From assembly GCA_024707405.1 (NCBI GenBank), contig JANPZU010000008.1, positions 62,001 to 126,000 on the forward strand: a stretch of 64,000 nt of DNA, read 5' to 3'. The first letter of the stretch is position 1. Every line of letters begins with the position of its first letter. The notes beneath the pieces were generated by a model. The model was not told the DNA's origin and did no database searches. It saw only the letters and a list, made by a program, of their open reading frames with translations. The DNA comes from Luteimonas sp. Its GTDB lineage: Bacteria > Pseudomonadota > Gammaproteobacteria > Xanthomonadales > Xanthomonadaceae. Of the stretch, positions 22,700 to 31,237 are shown piece by piece. The position numbers were made by a program, and so were the translations under genes.

Positions 22700-22824
22700 G
22701 TGCGTTTCCGGATCGGGTCTGGCGATCGGCGGCGAGCCGCCGGGCTGGAGCGGCCATCCTGCCGGCTTGCATTCGATAACTCAAATGCATATTTTTCATC
22801 TAAATCATTCTTGACGAGAATCGA
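22700..22824. promoter_or_regulatory. divergent control region of leuCDB and the LysR gene
   Basis: An AT-rich island at about 22768-22812 stands out in GC-rich surroundings (for example AACTCAAATGCATATTTTTC). It is the place for overlapping divergent promoters and a LysR-type T-N11-A operator. No single -35/-10 pair is convincing; ATGCAT at its centre is a small palindrome. Confidence 0.5.
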
Positions 22825-23724
22825 TTGGAGCTCGCCAACCTCGCCGCTTTCGTCGCCGTCGCCGAGCATGGCGGCTTCTCGGCGGCCGCCGAGGCGCTGC
22901 ACCTGAGCCAGCCGGCGGTGAGCAAGCGCATCGCGCTGCTCGAATCGCAGTGGCAGGCGCGGCTGTTCGACCGGATCGGCCGCCAGGTGATCCTCACCGA
23001 GGCCGGCCAGGCCCTGCTGCCGCGCGCCCGGCGGATCCTGGCCGAGCTGGACGACACCCGGCAGTTGCTGGACACCCTGGGCAGCGATGTCGGCGGCACG
23101 CTGCGGCTGGCCACCAGCCACCACATCGGCCTGCATCGGCTGCCGGGCTTGCTGCGCAGCTTCATCGCCCGCCATCCCGCGGTGTCGCTGGATCTGCGCT
23201 TCCTCGATTCGGAACAGGCCTGGGACGACGTGCTGCAGGGCAAAGTCGACCTGGCCGTGACCACGCTGGGGCCGGCATCGCCACCCTTGCTGGCCGTGCC
23301 GGTCTGGGACGACCCGCTGGAGATCGTGGTCGCGCCCGACCACCCCCTGGCCAGCGCCCGCAACGTCACCCTCGCCGACATCGCCGAGCACCCGGCGGTG
23401 CTGCCCGATGCCAACACCTTCACCCATCGCATCGTGGCCGATGTGTTCCACCAGCACGGGTTGTCGCTCGGCCTGCGCATGACCAGCAATGCGATGGAAA
23501 CGCTGAAGATGCTGGTGTCGATCGGGCTGGCGTGGAGTGCGCTGCCGCATGCGCTGATCGACGAGCAGGTCGTGGTGCTGCGCATCCCCGGCCTGCGCCT
23601 GCAGCGCCGGCTGGGCTATGTGCGCCACGACAGGCGCACGCAGTCCAACGCCGCGCGCGCGTTCATGGCCTTGCTCGATGCAGAAGCCGGAGGCAGCGGC
23701 ACGCAGGGCATCCAACCGAAGTGA
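22825..23724 (+). CDS. LysR-family transcriptional regulator
   Basis: A 299-residue regulator. The N-terminal winged helix-turn-helix is clear: FVAVAEHGGFSAAAEALHLS followed by QPAVSKRIALLE (residues 9-40). The effector domain spans about 90-290. It starts with TTG at 22825, with GAGAA upstream; no ATG fits the conserved N-terminus MELANLAAFVAVAE. Divergent placement next to leuC suggests that it controls leuCDB, as LysR proteins often control the neighbouring divergent operon, with a pathway intermediate as probable co-inducer. The target and effector are inferred. A perfect inverted repeat follows the gene. Confidence 0.9.
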   Translation: MELANLAAFVAVAEHGGFSAAAEALHLSQPAVSKRIALLESQWQARLFDRIGRQVILTEAGQALLPRARRILAELDDTRQLLDTLGSDVGGTLRLATSHHIGLHRLPGLLRSFIARHPAVSLDLRFLDSEQAWDDVLQGKVDLAVTTLGPASPPLLAVPVWDDPLEIVVAPDHPLASARNVTLADIAEHPAVLPDANTFTHRIVADVFHQHGLSLGLRMTSNAMETLKMLVSIGLAWSALPHALIDEQVVVLRIPGLRLQRRLGYVRHDRRTQSNAARAFMALLDAEAGGSGTQGIQPK

Positions 23725-23729
23725 GGCTT

Positions 23730-23803
23730 GTCATCCCGAGCGCAGCGAGGGATCTTGCCGGCATCGTTTCAGGAGCAAGATCCCTCGCTGCGCTCGGGAT
23801 GAC
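23730..23803. repeat. perfect 28-bp inverted repeat
   Basis: Arms 23730-23757 and 23776-23803 are perfect reverse complements with an 18-base loop; the left arm begins GTCATCCCGAGCGCAGCGAG and ends GGATCTTG. It lies between the convergent LysR and RND genes and could act as a terminator for both, though no T-run follows. Copies of this GTCATCCCGAGCGCAGCGAG type are common repeats in many bacterial genomes. Confidence 0.85.
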
Positions 23804-23849
23804 ATTCCGGGAGATGTCCGGAAGACAGTAGTGCGGGCCAGGGCCCGCC

Positions 23850-26800
23850 CTATCGCGACGGTTCGACAGGCGTTGCCTGTTGTGGAGGCTCGTCGCGATG
23901 CACCTTGAACCACGCTGCGTACAACGCTGGCAGGAAGGTCAGCGTGAGGATGGTCGCCACGGTCAGGCCGCCCATGATCGCCACCGCCATCGGCCCGAAG
24001 AACACGCTGCGCGAGAGCGGGATCATCGCCAGGATCGCCGCCAGCGCGGTCAGCACGATCGGGCGGAAGCGGCGCACGGTGGCGTCGATCACCGCATCCC
24101 AGCGCGCGTGGCCGGCGGCGATGTCCTGTTCGATCTGGTCGACGAGGATGATCGAGTTGCGCATGATCATGCCGGCCAGCGCGATGGTGCCGAGCATCGC
24201 CACGAATCCGAATGGCACCCGGAACACCAGCAGGAACAGCGTCACGCCGATCAACCCGAGCGGCGCGGTCAACAGTACCAGCGCAGTGCGCGACAGGCTG
24301 CGCAACTGCAGCATCAGCAGCGTGACCACCACGAACAGGAACAGCGGCAGGCCAGCCTTGATCGAATCCTGCCCGCGCGCGGAATCCTCCAGCGTGCCGC
24401 CGGTTTCCAGCAGGTAACCCTCCGGCAGCGACGCACGGATCTCATCAAGCGTCGGCAGGATCTGCGCGACCACGGTCGGCGGCGTGAGCCCATCGCGGAT
24501 GTCGGCGCGCACGGTGATCGTCGGCAGCCGGTCACGATGCCAGATGATGCCGTCCTCGTAGGCATGTTCGAGCGTGGCGATCTGCGACAGCGGCACCGAC
24601 TGGCCGCTCTCGGTCGGGATCGACAGGCTGCCCAGCAGGTCGAGCCGCGTGCGTTCGTCCTGCGGGCCACGCAGCAGCATGCCGATCAGCTCGTTGCCTT
24701 CGCGATACGTGCTGACCTGCAGGCCGCTCAACGAACCCGACAGGAATTGCGCGACGTGCTGCGAACTGACGCCGATCGCGCGTGCGCGCTCCTGGTCGAT
24801 CGCCACGCGCACGACCTTGCTTGGCTCGTCCCAATCGAGGTTGACGTTGGCCGCGCTGGGATTCGCACGCACCTTGGCGGCGACCTGGTTGGCGATCGCG
24901 CGCACGCGGTCGGTGTGTTCGCCCGACACACGGAACTGCAAGGGGTAGCCGACCGGCGGCCCGGTTTCCAGCCGGGTCACGCGCAGTTGCAACTCCGGGA
25001 ACATGGGCGCGACTTCACTCGACAACCATGCCCGCAAGGCTTCGCGCGCATGCACGTCGGTGGTCATCACCACGAACTGCGCGAAATTGGTCTGCGGCAA
25101 CTGCTGGTCGAGCGGCAGGTAGAAGCGCGGCGATCCGGTGCCGACGTACGCGACGTAGTTGGCCACGCCTTCGCGTCCGGCCAGCAGCGCTTCCAACCGG
25201 CGCGCCTGTGCCTCGGTCGCACGCAGCGAACTGCCTTCGGCCAGCTCCATGTCCACCATCAGTTCCATCCGCGTGGAGTCGGGGAAGAACTGCTGCGGCA
25301 CGAAGCGGAACATCACCAGCGACAACACCAGCGCAACGACGGTCGCGCCGATCACCAGCCAGCGATGGCGCAGCGACCAATCGAGCAGGCGCCGGAAGCG
25401 CATGTAGAACGGCTTCTGGTACGGATCCTGACCGTGCGCATGCGGCTTGGGTGCCAGCGCCGGCACGCGCCGCGCCATGCGCGTGCGCAAGTCTTGCCAA
25501 CGCGCGGTGACGCTGCCGGGCTCGGCCGGTCGCGGTGGGCCGAAATCGGGCAGCATCTTGTCGCCCAGGTACGGGATGAACAACACCGCGGCGACCCACG
25601 ACACCAGCAACGCAATCGTGACCACCTCGAACAGCGAGCGCGTGTATTCGCCGGTGCCCGACGCGGCGGTCGCGATCGGCAGGAATCCCGCCGCCGTCAC
25701 CAACGTGCCGGTCAGCATCGGGAACGCGGTATGCGACCACGCATAGCCGGCCGCCTTGAAGCGACTGAAGCCCTGCTCCATCTTGATCGCCATCATCTCC
25801 ACCGCGATGATCGCGTCGTCGACCATCAGCCCCAGCGCCAACACCAGCGCGCCGAGCGAGATCTTGTGCAGGCCGACGCCGAACCAGTCCATCACCAGGA
25901 AGGTCATCGCCAGCACCAGCGGGATCGACACCGCGACCACCAGCCCGGTGCGGAAGCCGAGTGAGAAGAAACTCACCAGCAACACGATGGTCACCGCTTC
26001 GGCCAGTACCTTGACGAACTCCCCCACCGAATCGCGCACCGCCGCCGGCTGGTCGGCGACGCGCCGCAATTCCATGCCCGCCGGCAAGGTGCGCTGCAGC
26101 CGCGCGAACTCCGTATCGAGCGTCTCGCCGAGTCGCAGGATGTCGCCACCGTCATGCATCGACACCGCGATGCCGATCGCGTCCTGGCCCATGAAACGCA
26201 TCCTGGGCGACGCCGGGTCGGCGAAGCCGCGCGTCACCTCGGCGATGTCGCCAAGTCGGATCGTGCGGTCGCCGGCGCGGATCGGGAACTCGCGGATCGC
26301 CTCCACCGAGCGGAACTGTCCGTCGATGCGCAATTGCACGCGATCGGTGGGCGTTTCGAAGAAACCGGCCGGCGTCACCGCGTTCTGTTGGGCCAGCGCC
26401 TGCTGTACCGCCGCCAACGGGATGCCGAGCGTCGCCAGTCGCGTATTGCTGACCTCGATCCAGATCTTCTCGTCCTGCAGGCCGACCAGGTCGACCTTGC
26501 CCACGTCGGGTACCCGTTGCAGTTCGAGCTGGATGCGGTCGGCGTAATCCTTCAGCACCGCGTAGTCGAAGCCTTCGCCGGTGAGCGCGTAGATGTTGCC
26601 GAAGGTATCGCCGAACTCGTCGTTGAAGAATGGCCCGACCGTGCCCTCTGGCAGCGTCGCGCGGATGTCGCCCACTTTCTTGCGCACCTGGTACCAGAGA
26701 TCGGGGATTTCCCTTGAGTGCATCGAATCGCGCGCCACGAAGATGACCTGCGATTCGCCCGGACGCGAATACGAGCGGATGAACTCGTAGTCGCCGGTTT

Positions 26801-27023
26801 CCATCAGCTTGCGTTCGATGCGCTCGGTAACCTGCCGCGACACGTCCTCGGCAGTCGCGCCCGGCCACAGCGTGCGCACCACCATCACCTTGAAGGTGAA
26901 CGGCGGATCCTCCGAGCGACCAAGCTGCAGGTACGAGTACGCACCGGCAATCGCGACCACGATCATCGCGTACAGCACGAGGCTGCGGTTGCGCAACGCC
27001 CACTCGGAGAGGTTGAAGTTCAT
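23850..27023 (-). CDS. RND-family efflux permease
   Basis: A 1057-residue inner-membrane proton-driven pump of the AcrB/MexB superfamily. It has the twofold RND layout: TM1 near residues 13-32, a large periplasmic loop to about 330, TM2-6, a second loop and a final TM block. The proton-relay segment ALVLALGLMVDDAIIAVEM, with paired Asp, lies in TM4. The N-terminus (WALRNRSLVLYAMIVVAIAG) and length fit the drug/HAE1-like branch better than the metal branch, but the substrate is unknown. The adaptor gene lies 30 bases upstream on the same strand and a TetR gene is divergent. No outer-membrane channel gene is in this operon; TolC at 29.8 kb is the obvious partner. Confidence 0.93.
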   Translation of the reverse strand: MNFNLSEWALRNRSLVLYAMIVVAIAGAYSYLQLGRSEDPPFTFKVMVVRTLWPGATAEDVSRQVTERIERKLMETGDYEFIRSYSRPGESQVIFVARDSMHSREIPDLWYQVRKKVGDIRATLPEGTVGPFFNDEFGDTFGNIYALTGEGFDYAVLKDYADRIQLELQRVPDVGKVDLVGLQDEKIWIEVSNTRLATLGIPLAAVQQALAQQNAVTPAGFFETPTDRVQLRIDGQFRSVEAIREFPIRAGDRTIRLGDIAEVTRGFADPASPRMRFMGQDAIGIAVSMHDGGDILRLGETLDTEFARLQRTLPAGMELRRVADQPAAVRDSVGEFVKVLAEAVTIVLLVSFFSLGFRTGLVVAVSIPLVLAMTFLVMDWFGVGLHKISLGALVLALGLMVDDAIIAVEMMAIKMEQGFSRFKAAGYAWSHTAFPMLTGTLVTAAGFLPIATAASGTGEYTRSLFEVVTIALLVSWVAAVLFIPYLGDKMLPDFGPPRPAEPGSVTARWQDLRTRMARRVPALAPKPHAHGQDPYQKPFYMRFRRLLDWSLRHRWLVIGATVVALVLSLVMFRFVPQQFFPDSTRMELMVDMELAEGSSLRATEAQARRLEALLAGREGVANYVAYVGTGSPRFYLPLDQQLPQTNFAQFVVMTTDVHAREALRAWLSSEVAPMFPELQLRVTRLETGPPVGYPLQFRVSGEHTDRVRAIANQVAAKVRANPSAANVNLDWDEPSKVVRVAIDQERARAIGVSSQHVAQFLSGSLSGLQVSTYREGNELIGMLLRGPQDERTRLDLLGSLSIPTESGQSVPLSQIATLEHAYEDGIIWHRDRLPTITVRADIRDGLTPPTVVAQILPTLDEIRASLPEGYLLETGGTLEDSARGQDSIKAGLPLFLFVVVTLLMLQLRSLSRTALVLLTAPLGLIGVTLFLLVFRVPFGFVAMLGTIALAGMIMRNSIILVDQIEQDIAAGHARWDAVIDATVRRFRPIVLTALAAILAMIPLSRSVFFGPMAVAIMGGLTVATILTLTFLPALYAAWFKVHRDEPPQQATPVEPSR

Positions 27024-27053
27024 GGCGTCAGGACGCCTGGCGATGCGTAACCA

Positions 27054-28205
27054 TCACGGCGCTTCCTCGTTGCCTGCCTTCGATGCCGTCAGGGCAACGG
27101 GACGGTTCTCGCGATCGACCGGCGTGACCTGCTCGCCTTCGCGCAGCAGGTGCCCACCCGCGGAAACCACCCAGTCGCCGGGCGACAGCCCGGACAACAC
27201 CGGCACGCGCGTCTCGCCCGGGGTGCCGATGCGCACCGGCACCCGCTTGAGCGTCGCGCCCGCAGGATCGACCACCCACACGGCCTGCGTGCCGTCTTCG
27301 CCCGGCTGCAATGCGGACAGCGGCACGTCGAGTGCGGCGGCATTCTCGCCGGCAGGCAGGAACACGCGCGCACTCTGCCCGAGCTCGACCGCGTCGGTCG
27401 CGGCAGCCTCGAGTTCGACGCGCGCGGCATAGGTGCGCGCCTGCGCGTCGGCGGCCGCGGCGATCTCGCGGATGCGCCCCGGCAGGCGCTCGCCGGGACG
27501 GTTCCACAGTTCGACCATCGCCGACTGGCCGACGCTGAAATCGCGGATGCGCGATTCGGGCAGGGCGATGACGACCTCGCGCCCGCCGTCGCCGGCCAGC
27601 ACGAACACCACCTGCCCAGCGGCCACCACTTGCCCGGCCTCGACGTGGCGACTGGCGATCACGCCATCGCGGGGCGCCTGCAAGCGTGCGTAGGCCGATT
27701 GGTTGCGGGCAACGTCGCGCTGGGCGCGCGCGGCGCGCGCCTGTTCGTCGGCCGCCTTCCATGCCGCTTCCTGCGCATCGAGTGCGGACTGGCTGACCAG
27801 GCGGTCTGCCGCCAGCCGGCGGAAGCGGTCGCGATCGGTGCGGATGCGCGCCAGTTCCGCCTCCGCAGCCGCGAGTTGCGCCTGCGCGGCCTGCTGTTGC
27901 AGTTGCTGGTCGCCCGGATCGAGTTCGGCCAGTACCTGGCCGCGACGCACGGCGGTACCGGCATCGACATGGCGACGCAACAGGTTGCCGCCGATCCTGA
28001 ACGAAAGCGGGCTCTCTTCGCGCGCGTGCACATCGCCCGGGAAAGCCATCAACGCGGCATCGACGCCACCACCGGGCTGTTCGACCAGCACCGGACGCGG
28101 CGCTTCGGACGCCTCCTGCCTCGGGCCGCAGCCCGCCAGCAAGGCCATCGACAAGGCCACGCACGCCATCGGCAGGCTGCGGGCAACGGCACGTGGCTGT
28201 CGCAT
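27054..28205 (-). CDS. RND efflux periplasmic adaptor (lipoprotein)
   Basis: A 383-residue membrane-fusion protein that links the RND pump to an outer-membrane channel. From the start at 28205 it has a lipoprotein signal ending in LLAGC. The lipoyl-like barrel, alpha-helical hairpin and beta-barrel order is visible: VDAGTAVRRGQVLAELDP, then the coiled-coil QQLQQQAAQAQLAAAEAEL region to DAQEAAWKAADEQ, then APRDGVIASRHVEAGQVV. An upstream ATG at 28238 sits directly against the presumed promoter and would spoil the signal peptide, so it was not used. It precedes the permease gene by 30 bases and is divergent from a TetR gene. Confidence 0.92.
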   Translation of the reverse strand: MRQPRAVARSLPMACVALSMALLAGCGPRQEASEAPRPVLVEQPGGGVDAALMAFPGDVHAREESPLSFRIGGNLLRRHVDAGTAVRRGQVLAELDPGDQQLQQQAAQAQLAAAEAELARIRTDRDRFRRLAADRLVSQSALDAQEAAWKAADEQARAARAQRDVARNQSAYARLQAPRDGVIASRHVEAGQVVAAGQVVFVLAGDGGREVVIALPESRIRDFSVGQSAMVELWNRPGERLPGRIREIAAAADAQARTYAARVELEAAATDAVELGQSARVFLPAGENAAALDVPLSALQPGEDGTQAVWVVDPAGATLKRVPVRIGTPGETRVPVLSGLSPGDWVVSAGGHLLREGEQVTPVDRENRPVALTASKAGNEEAP

Positions 28206-28238
28206 GGAACCGCCGTGGACGGGGGAAGGGACGCCCAT

Positions 28239-28270
28239 GGTATAAATAACGAACTGACTGGTCTAGTATT
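28239..28270. promoter_or_regulatory. TetR operator/promoter region of the RND operon
   Basis: The gap between the divergent adaptor and TetR genes holds TATAAATAACGAACTGACTG and then GTCTAGTATTG. Around GACTGGTC it forms an imperfect palindrome (ACTGAC-TGG-TCTAGT), similar in style to TetR-family operators. An AT-rich -10-like TATAAATAA lies beside it, so repression of both genes is plausible. Confidence 0.5.
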
Positions 28271-28276
28271 GTTCGC

Positions 28277-28948
28277 ATGTCCGCCATCACCACGCCCGCC
28301 CCCGCTGCCGGCCCAGGCCGCCCGAAGGATCCCAACAAGCGCGCCGCGATCCTCGAGGCCGCGCGTCGCATGTTCACCCTGCACAGTTTCGACGGCGCGA
28401 GCATGGATCAGATCGCCACCGAAGCCGGGGTTTCGAAACTGACCGTTTACAGTCATTTCGGCGACAAATCGGCGCTGTTCGCCACCGTTGTGCGCACGTA
28501 TTGCGAACAATCCCTGCCCGACGCGCTGTTCGACCCCGCCCCCGGCGTTCCCTTGCGCGAGCGGCTGCTGGACATCGCCCGCGCGTTCTTCTCGATGGTC
28601 AGCTCGCGCGAGGCCGTCGCCGGCCACCGGGTGATGTGCGCGCCCAAGGTGCAGGACTCGCCATTGCCGACGCTGTTCTGGGAGGCGGGGCCGATGCGCA
28701 TCCAGGCGGCGTTCGCGCAACTACTCGAACGTCGCATCGCCGCGGGCGAACTCGAGATCCCCGACGTGGCACGCGCTGCGTCGCAGTTCTTCGTGCTGCT
28801 CAAGGGCGAAGTGCACGCGCGCCTCGTGCTTGGCCAGTGCAACGCATTCTCCCCCCGGTGCATCGAAGAACACCTGGAGGCCACGGTCGACATGTTCCTG
28901 CGTGCGTATGCGTCCGGCGGACGTCCGCGGACGGCGACGCCCGCATGA
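28277..28948 (+). CDS. TetR/AcrR-family transcriptional repressor
   Basis: A 223-residue regulator with an N-terminal TetR helix-turn-helix: GRPKDPNKRAAILEAARRMF, then DQIATEAGVSKLTVYSHFGD at about residues 46-65. The C-terminal half is helical and of the type used for ligand binding and dimerisation, with CAPKVQDSPLPTLFWEAGP in the middle. It is divergent from the RND adaptor gene with a shared palindromic region, so it most likely represses the pump and itself. The ligand is unknown. Confidence 0.93.
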   Translation: MSAITTPAPAAGPGRPKDPNKRAAILEAARRMFTLHSFDGASMDQIATEAGVSKLTVYSHFGDKSALFATVVRTYCEQSLPDALFDPAPGVPLRERLLDIARAFFSMVSSREAVAGHRVMCAPKVQDSPLPTLFWEAGPMRIQAAFAQLLERRIAAGELEIPDVARAASQFFVLLKGEVHARLVLGQCNAFSPRCIEEHLEATVDMFLRAYASGGRPRTATPA

Positions 28949-29079
28949 CAATCGTCATGCAACGTACCGCGCGGTGACTTCCGGCACTCAGGCCGGTGGC
29001 CCGCGGCGGCGATGATGCCCTGAAACCACGCGGCGAAGCCTTAGAATTGCGCTTCGGCCAAGCGACTGGAAACCAAGAG

Positions 29080-29742
29080 ATGACGTTCGATTACGCCAAG
29101 GCAAGGGAACTGATGGTCGAGCAGCAGGTGCGTCCCTGGGACGTGCTCGACGCGCGCGTGCTCGAAGCCTTGTCCACGCTCGAGCGCGAGGCGTTCGTGC
29201 CGGAACTGCACCGCACGCTGGCCTATGCCGACGTCGCACTGCCGATCGGCCATGGCGAACAGATGATGAAGCCCGTGCTCGAAGGCCGCGCACTGCAGGC
29301 GTTGCTGCCACAGGCGGACGAGGACGTGCTCGAAATCGGCGCCGGCAGCGGCTATCTCGCCGCTTGCCTCGGCTTCCTGGCGCGTGACGTGGTCGCCATC
29401 GAGCGCCATGCCGATCTTGCCGACGCAGCGCAGGCACGCCTGCGTGCGCAGTCGATCCGCAACGTGCGCGTGGAAGCGGCCGATGCGTTCGCGTGGGAGA
29501 CCGACCGCCGCTTCGACGCGATCTGCGTGTCCGCCGCAGTCGACGCCATTGCGTCACGTTTCGTCGAGTGGCTCCGTCCCGGTGGTCGTCTGTTCGTGGT
29601 GCGTGGCCGTGCGCCGGCGATGGAAGCCGTGCTGGCCCACCGCATGGGAGACGACGTCAACGACCTGCGCATCGAATCGTTGTTCGAAACCGAGCTGCCC
29701 TATCTCGCCGGCGCAGCGCCGGCACCCGAATTCAAGTTCTGA
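29080..29742 (+). CDS. protein-L-isoaspartate O-methyltransferase-like protein
   Basis: A 220-residue class I SAM-dependent methyltransferase of the Pcm family. The start at 29080 gives MTFDYAKARELMVEQQVRPW, typical of the short Pcm-like proteins found beside tolC in this bacterial group. Motif I is LEIGAGSGYLAACLG, preceded by a GHGEQMMKPVLEGRALQAL segment matching the Pcm substrate loop pattern. It might repair isoaspartyl residues, but enzymes of this subgroup are not well tested. TAGAAT at 29042-29047 is a -10-like element. Only 16 bases separate it from tolC, so the two are co-transcribed. Confidence 0.85.
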   Translation: MTFDYAKARELMVEQQVRPWDVLDARVLEALSTLEREAFVPELHRTLAYADVALPIGHGEQMMKPVLEGRALQALLPQADEDVLEIGAGSGYLAACLGFLARDVVAIERHADLADAAQARLRAQSIRNVRVEAADAFAWETDRRFDAICVSAAVDAIASRFVEWLRPGGRLFVVRGRAPAMEAVLAHRMGDDVNDLRIESLFETELPYLAGAAPAPEFKF

Positions 29743-29758
29743 TCCAGAAGGATTCCCG

Positions 29759-31087
29759 ATGATCCGCCGCATCCTCCCCCTCGCCCTGGCCACCGCCCTG
29801 TGCTCCGCACCGGTCTTCGCCGAAGACCTGATGCAGACCTACGAACTGGCCCGCAGCGGCGACCCCGTGCTTTCGTCCGCCGAATCGCAGCGCATCATCG
29901 ACCGCGAAGGCGCGGTGCAGGCGCGTGCCGGTCTGTTGCCGCAACTCAGCGGCACCGTCGATTTCGGCCGTGGCTACACCGCCGGCTCCAGCGAGCGCGA
30001 CAGCAACCGCACCTACGGCGCACGCCTGAGCCAGTCGGTGTTCAACTGGGGCACCATCAACCAGTACCGCGCCGCACGCGAGTTCGACGCGGCCGGCAAT
30101 TACGACCTGGACGCGGCGAACGACGACCTGATCGTGCGTACCGCCGACGCCTACTTCCGCGTGCTGGAAGCGACCGAGACGCTGGCCGCCGCCGAAGCCG
30201 CCGAGGAAGCATTCCAGAAGCAGTTCGACTACGCCGACAAGCGCCTGGAAGTGGGCCTGGCGCCGATCACCGACGTGCACGAAGCACGCGCGCAGTACGA
30301 CAGCGCGCGCGCCAACGCGATCCTCGCGCGCAACGCGCTGCGCGATGCCTTCGAGGCGCTGGCCGAGATCACCGGCCAGCCGGTGTACGCGTTCAAGGGC
30401 CTGCCGGAGGACTTCAGTCCCGAACTTCCGGCCGGCGGCGACGCCAACGCCTGGGTCGCGACCGCGCTGGAACGCAACCCGACCCTGCTGGCTTCCGGGC
30501 ATGCGGTGCGCGCGTCGGAGCACTCCGTGCAATCCGCACGCGGTGGACACCTGCCGTCGCTGTCGTTCGGCGCCGGCTACAACAACAACACCGGGTGGGA
30601 CAACAACCCGGCAACGCTTTCCGGCAGATCGGAAGGCCACAGCATCGGCCTGACCCTGAGCGTGCCGATCTTCGCCGGCGGCGCCACCCAGTCGGGCGTG
30701 CGCGAAGCCATCGCTCGCCGCGACCAGACCCAGGATCGCAACGAGCAGATCAAGCGCGCCATCGTCCGCAACACCCGCAACGCCTACCAGTCGCTGGTGG
30801 CGGGCGTGAGCGAAATCGAGGCCCGTCGCCTGGCGCTGGTCTCGGCGCAAAGCGCGTACGACGCTTCGCAGGTCGGCCTGGAAGTTGGCACCCGTACCGT
30901 CATCGACGTGCTGATCAACCAGCAGAACCTGTTCGGCGCCCGCCAGAACTACGCCAACGCACGCTACAACTACCTGCGCAGTCGCCTCGCGCTGGAACAG
31001 GCCGCCGGCACGCTGGACGCGACCACGGTGCAGGACATCAACCGCCTGTTGACCGTCGACGTCACCGCTCCCGTGCAGCAGCAGTAG
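29759..31087 (+). CDS. tolC: TolC-family outer-membrane channel
   Basis: A 442-residue outer-membrane protein with a signal peptide ending in SAPVFA|ED. The remainder shows the twofold TolC repeat: each half has long helices (QTYELARSGDPVLSSAESQR, and later NPTLLASGHAVRASEHSVQS) and short beta strands (GTVDFGRGYTAG, SFGAGYNNNTG). Helix-rich NAILARNALRDAFEALAEIT and IRKNTRNAYQS-like segments build the periplasmic tunnel. GAAGGATT precedes the ATG. It probably serves the RND pump encoded at 24-28 kb and type I secretion. Its stop codon TAG overlaps the GTAG head of a REP element. TolC assignment is firm; partner choice is inferred. Confidence 0.93.
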   Translation: MIRRILPLALATALCSAPVFAEDLMQTYELARSGDPVLSSAESQRIIDREGAVQARAGLLPQLSGTVDFGRGYTAGSSERDSNRTYGARLSQSVFNWGTINQYRAAREFDAAGNYDLDAANDDLIVRTADAYFRVLEATETLAAAEAAEEAFQKQFDYADKRLEVGLAPITDVHEARAQYDSARANAILARNALRDAFEALAEITGQPVYAFKGLPEDFSPELPAGGDANAWVATALERNPTLLASGHAVRASEHSVQSARGGHLPSLSFGAGYNNNTGWDNNPATLSGRSEGHSIGLTLSVPIFAGGATQSGVREAIARRDQTQDRNEQIKRAIVRNTRNAYQSLVAGVSEIEARRLALVSAQSAYDASQVGLEVGTRTVIDVLINQQNLFGARQNYANARYNYLRSRLALEQAAGTLDATTVQDINRLLTVDVTAPVQQQ

Positions 31088-31171
31088 AGCGGAGCCCGCT
31101 CCGCTTCCAATCCGAAGCCTGGATTGCGGTCGAGCGGAGCTTGCCCCGAAGCCGAGCAAGCTCGGCTCTAC
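31084..31171. repeat. inverted pair of GTAG-headed REP palindromes
   Basis: GTAG (31084-31087) leads into AGCGGAGC-CC-GCTCCGCT (31088-31105). Further on, AGCCGAGC-AA-GCTCGGCT (31150-31167) ends in CTAC (31168-31171), the reverse complement of a second GTAG-headed element. Two elements facing each other match the style of the SMAG/REP families of Stenotrophomonas and relatives. The first overlaps the tolC stop codon. No RAYT transposase gene is in the window. Confidence 0.8.
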
Positions 31172-31187
31172 GTATCGCTTCGATCCG

Positions 31188-31213
31188 AAAGCCGGCGCAT
31201 GCGCCGGCTTTTT
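31188..31213. terminator. terminator between tolC and waaA
   Basis: AAAGCCGGCGCATGCGCCGG with CTTT is a perfect palindrome (31188-31211) followed by TTC on the + strand, giving a run of five T from 31209. It ends tolC and, in reverse, may end waaA. Confidence 0.85.
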
Positions 31214-31237
31214 CGTTGCAACCCTTTTATTCGGCAC

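Noticed and set aside
23880..25964. A 694-codon + strand frame opposite the RND permease
   Set aside because: Gln/Arg/His-rich shadow composition; RND gene on the other strand is complete.
28206..28238. Upstream ATG (28238) for the RND adaptor
   Set aside because: It abuts the AT-rich promoter and would place extra residues before the lipoprotein signal.
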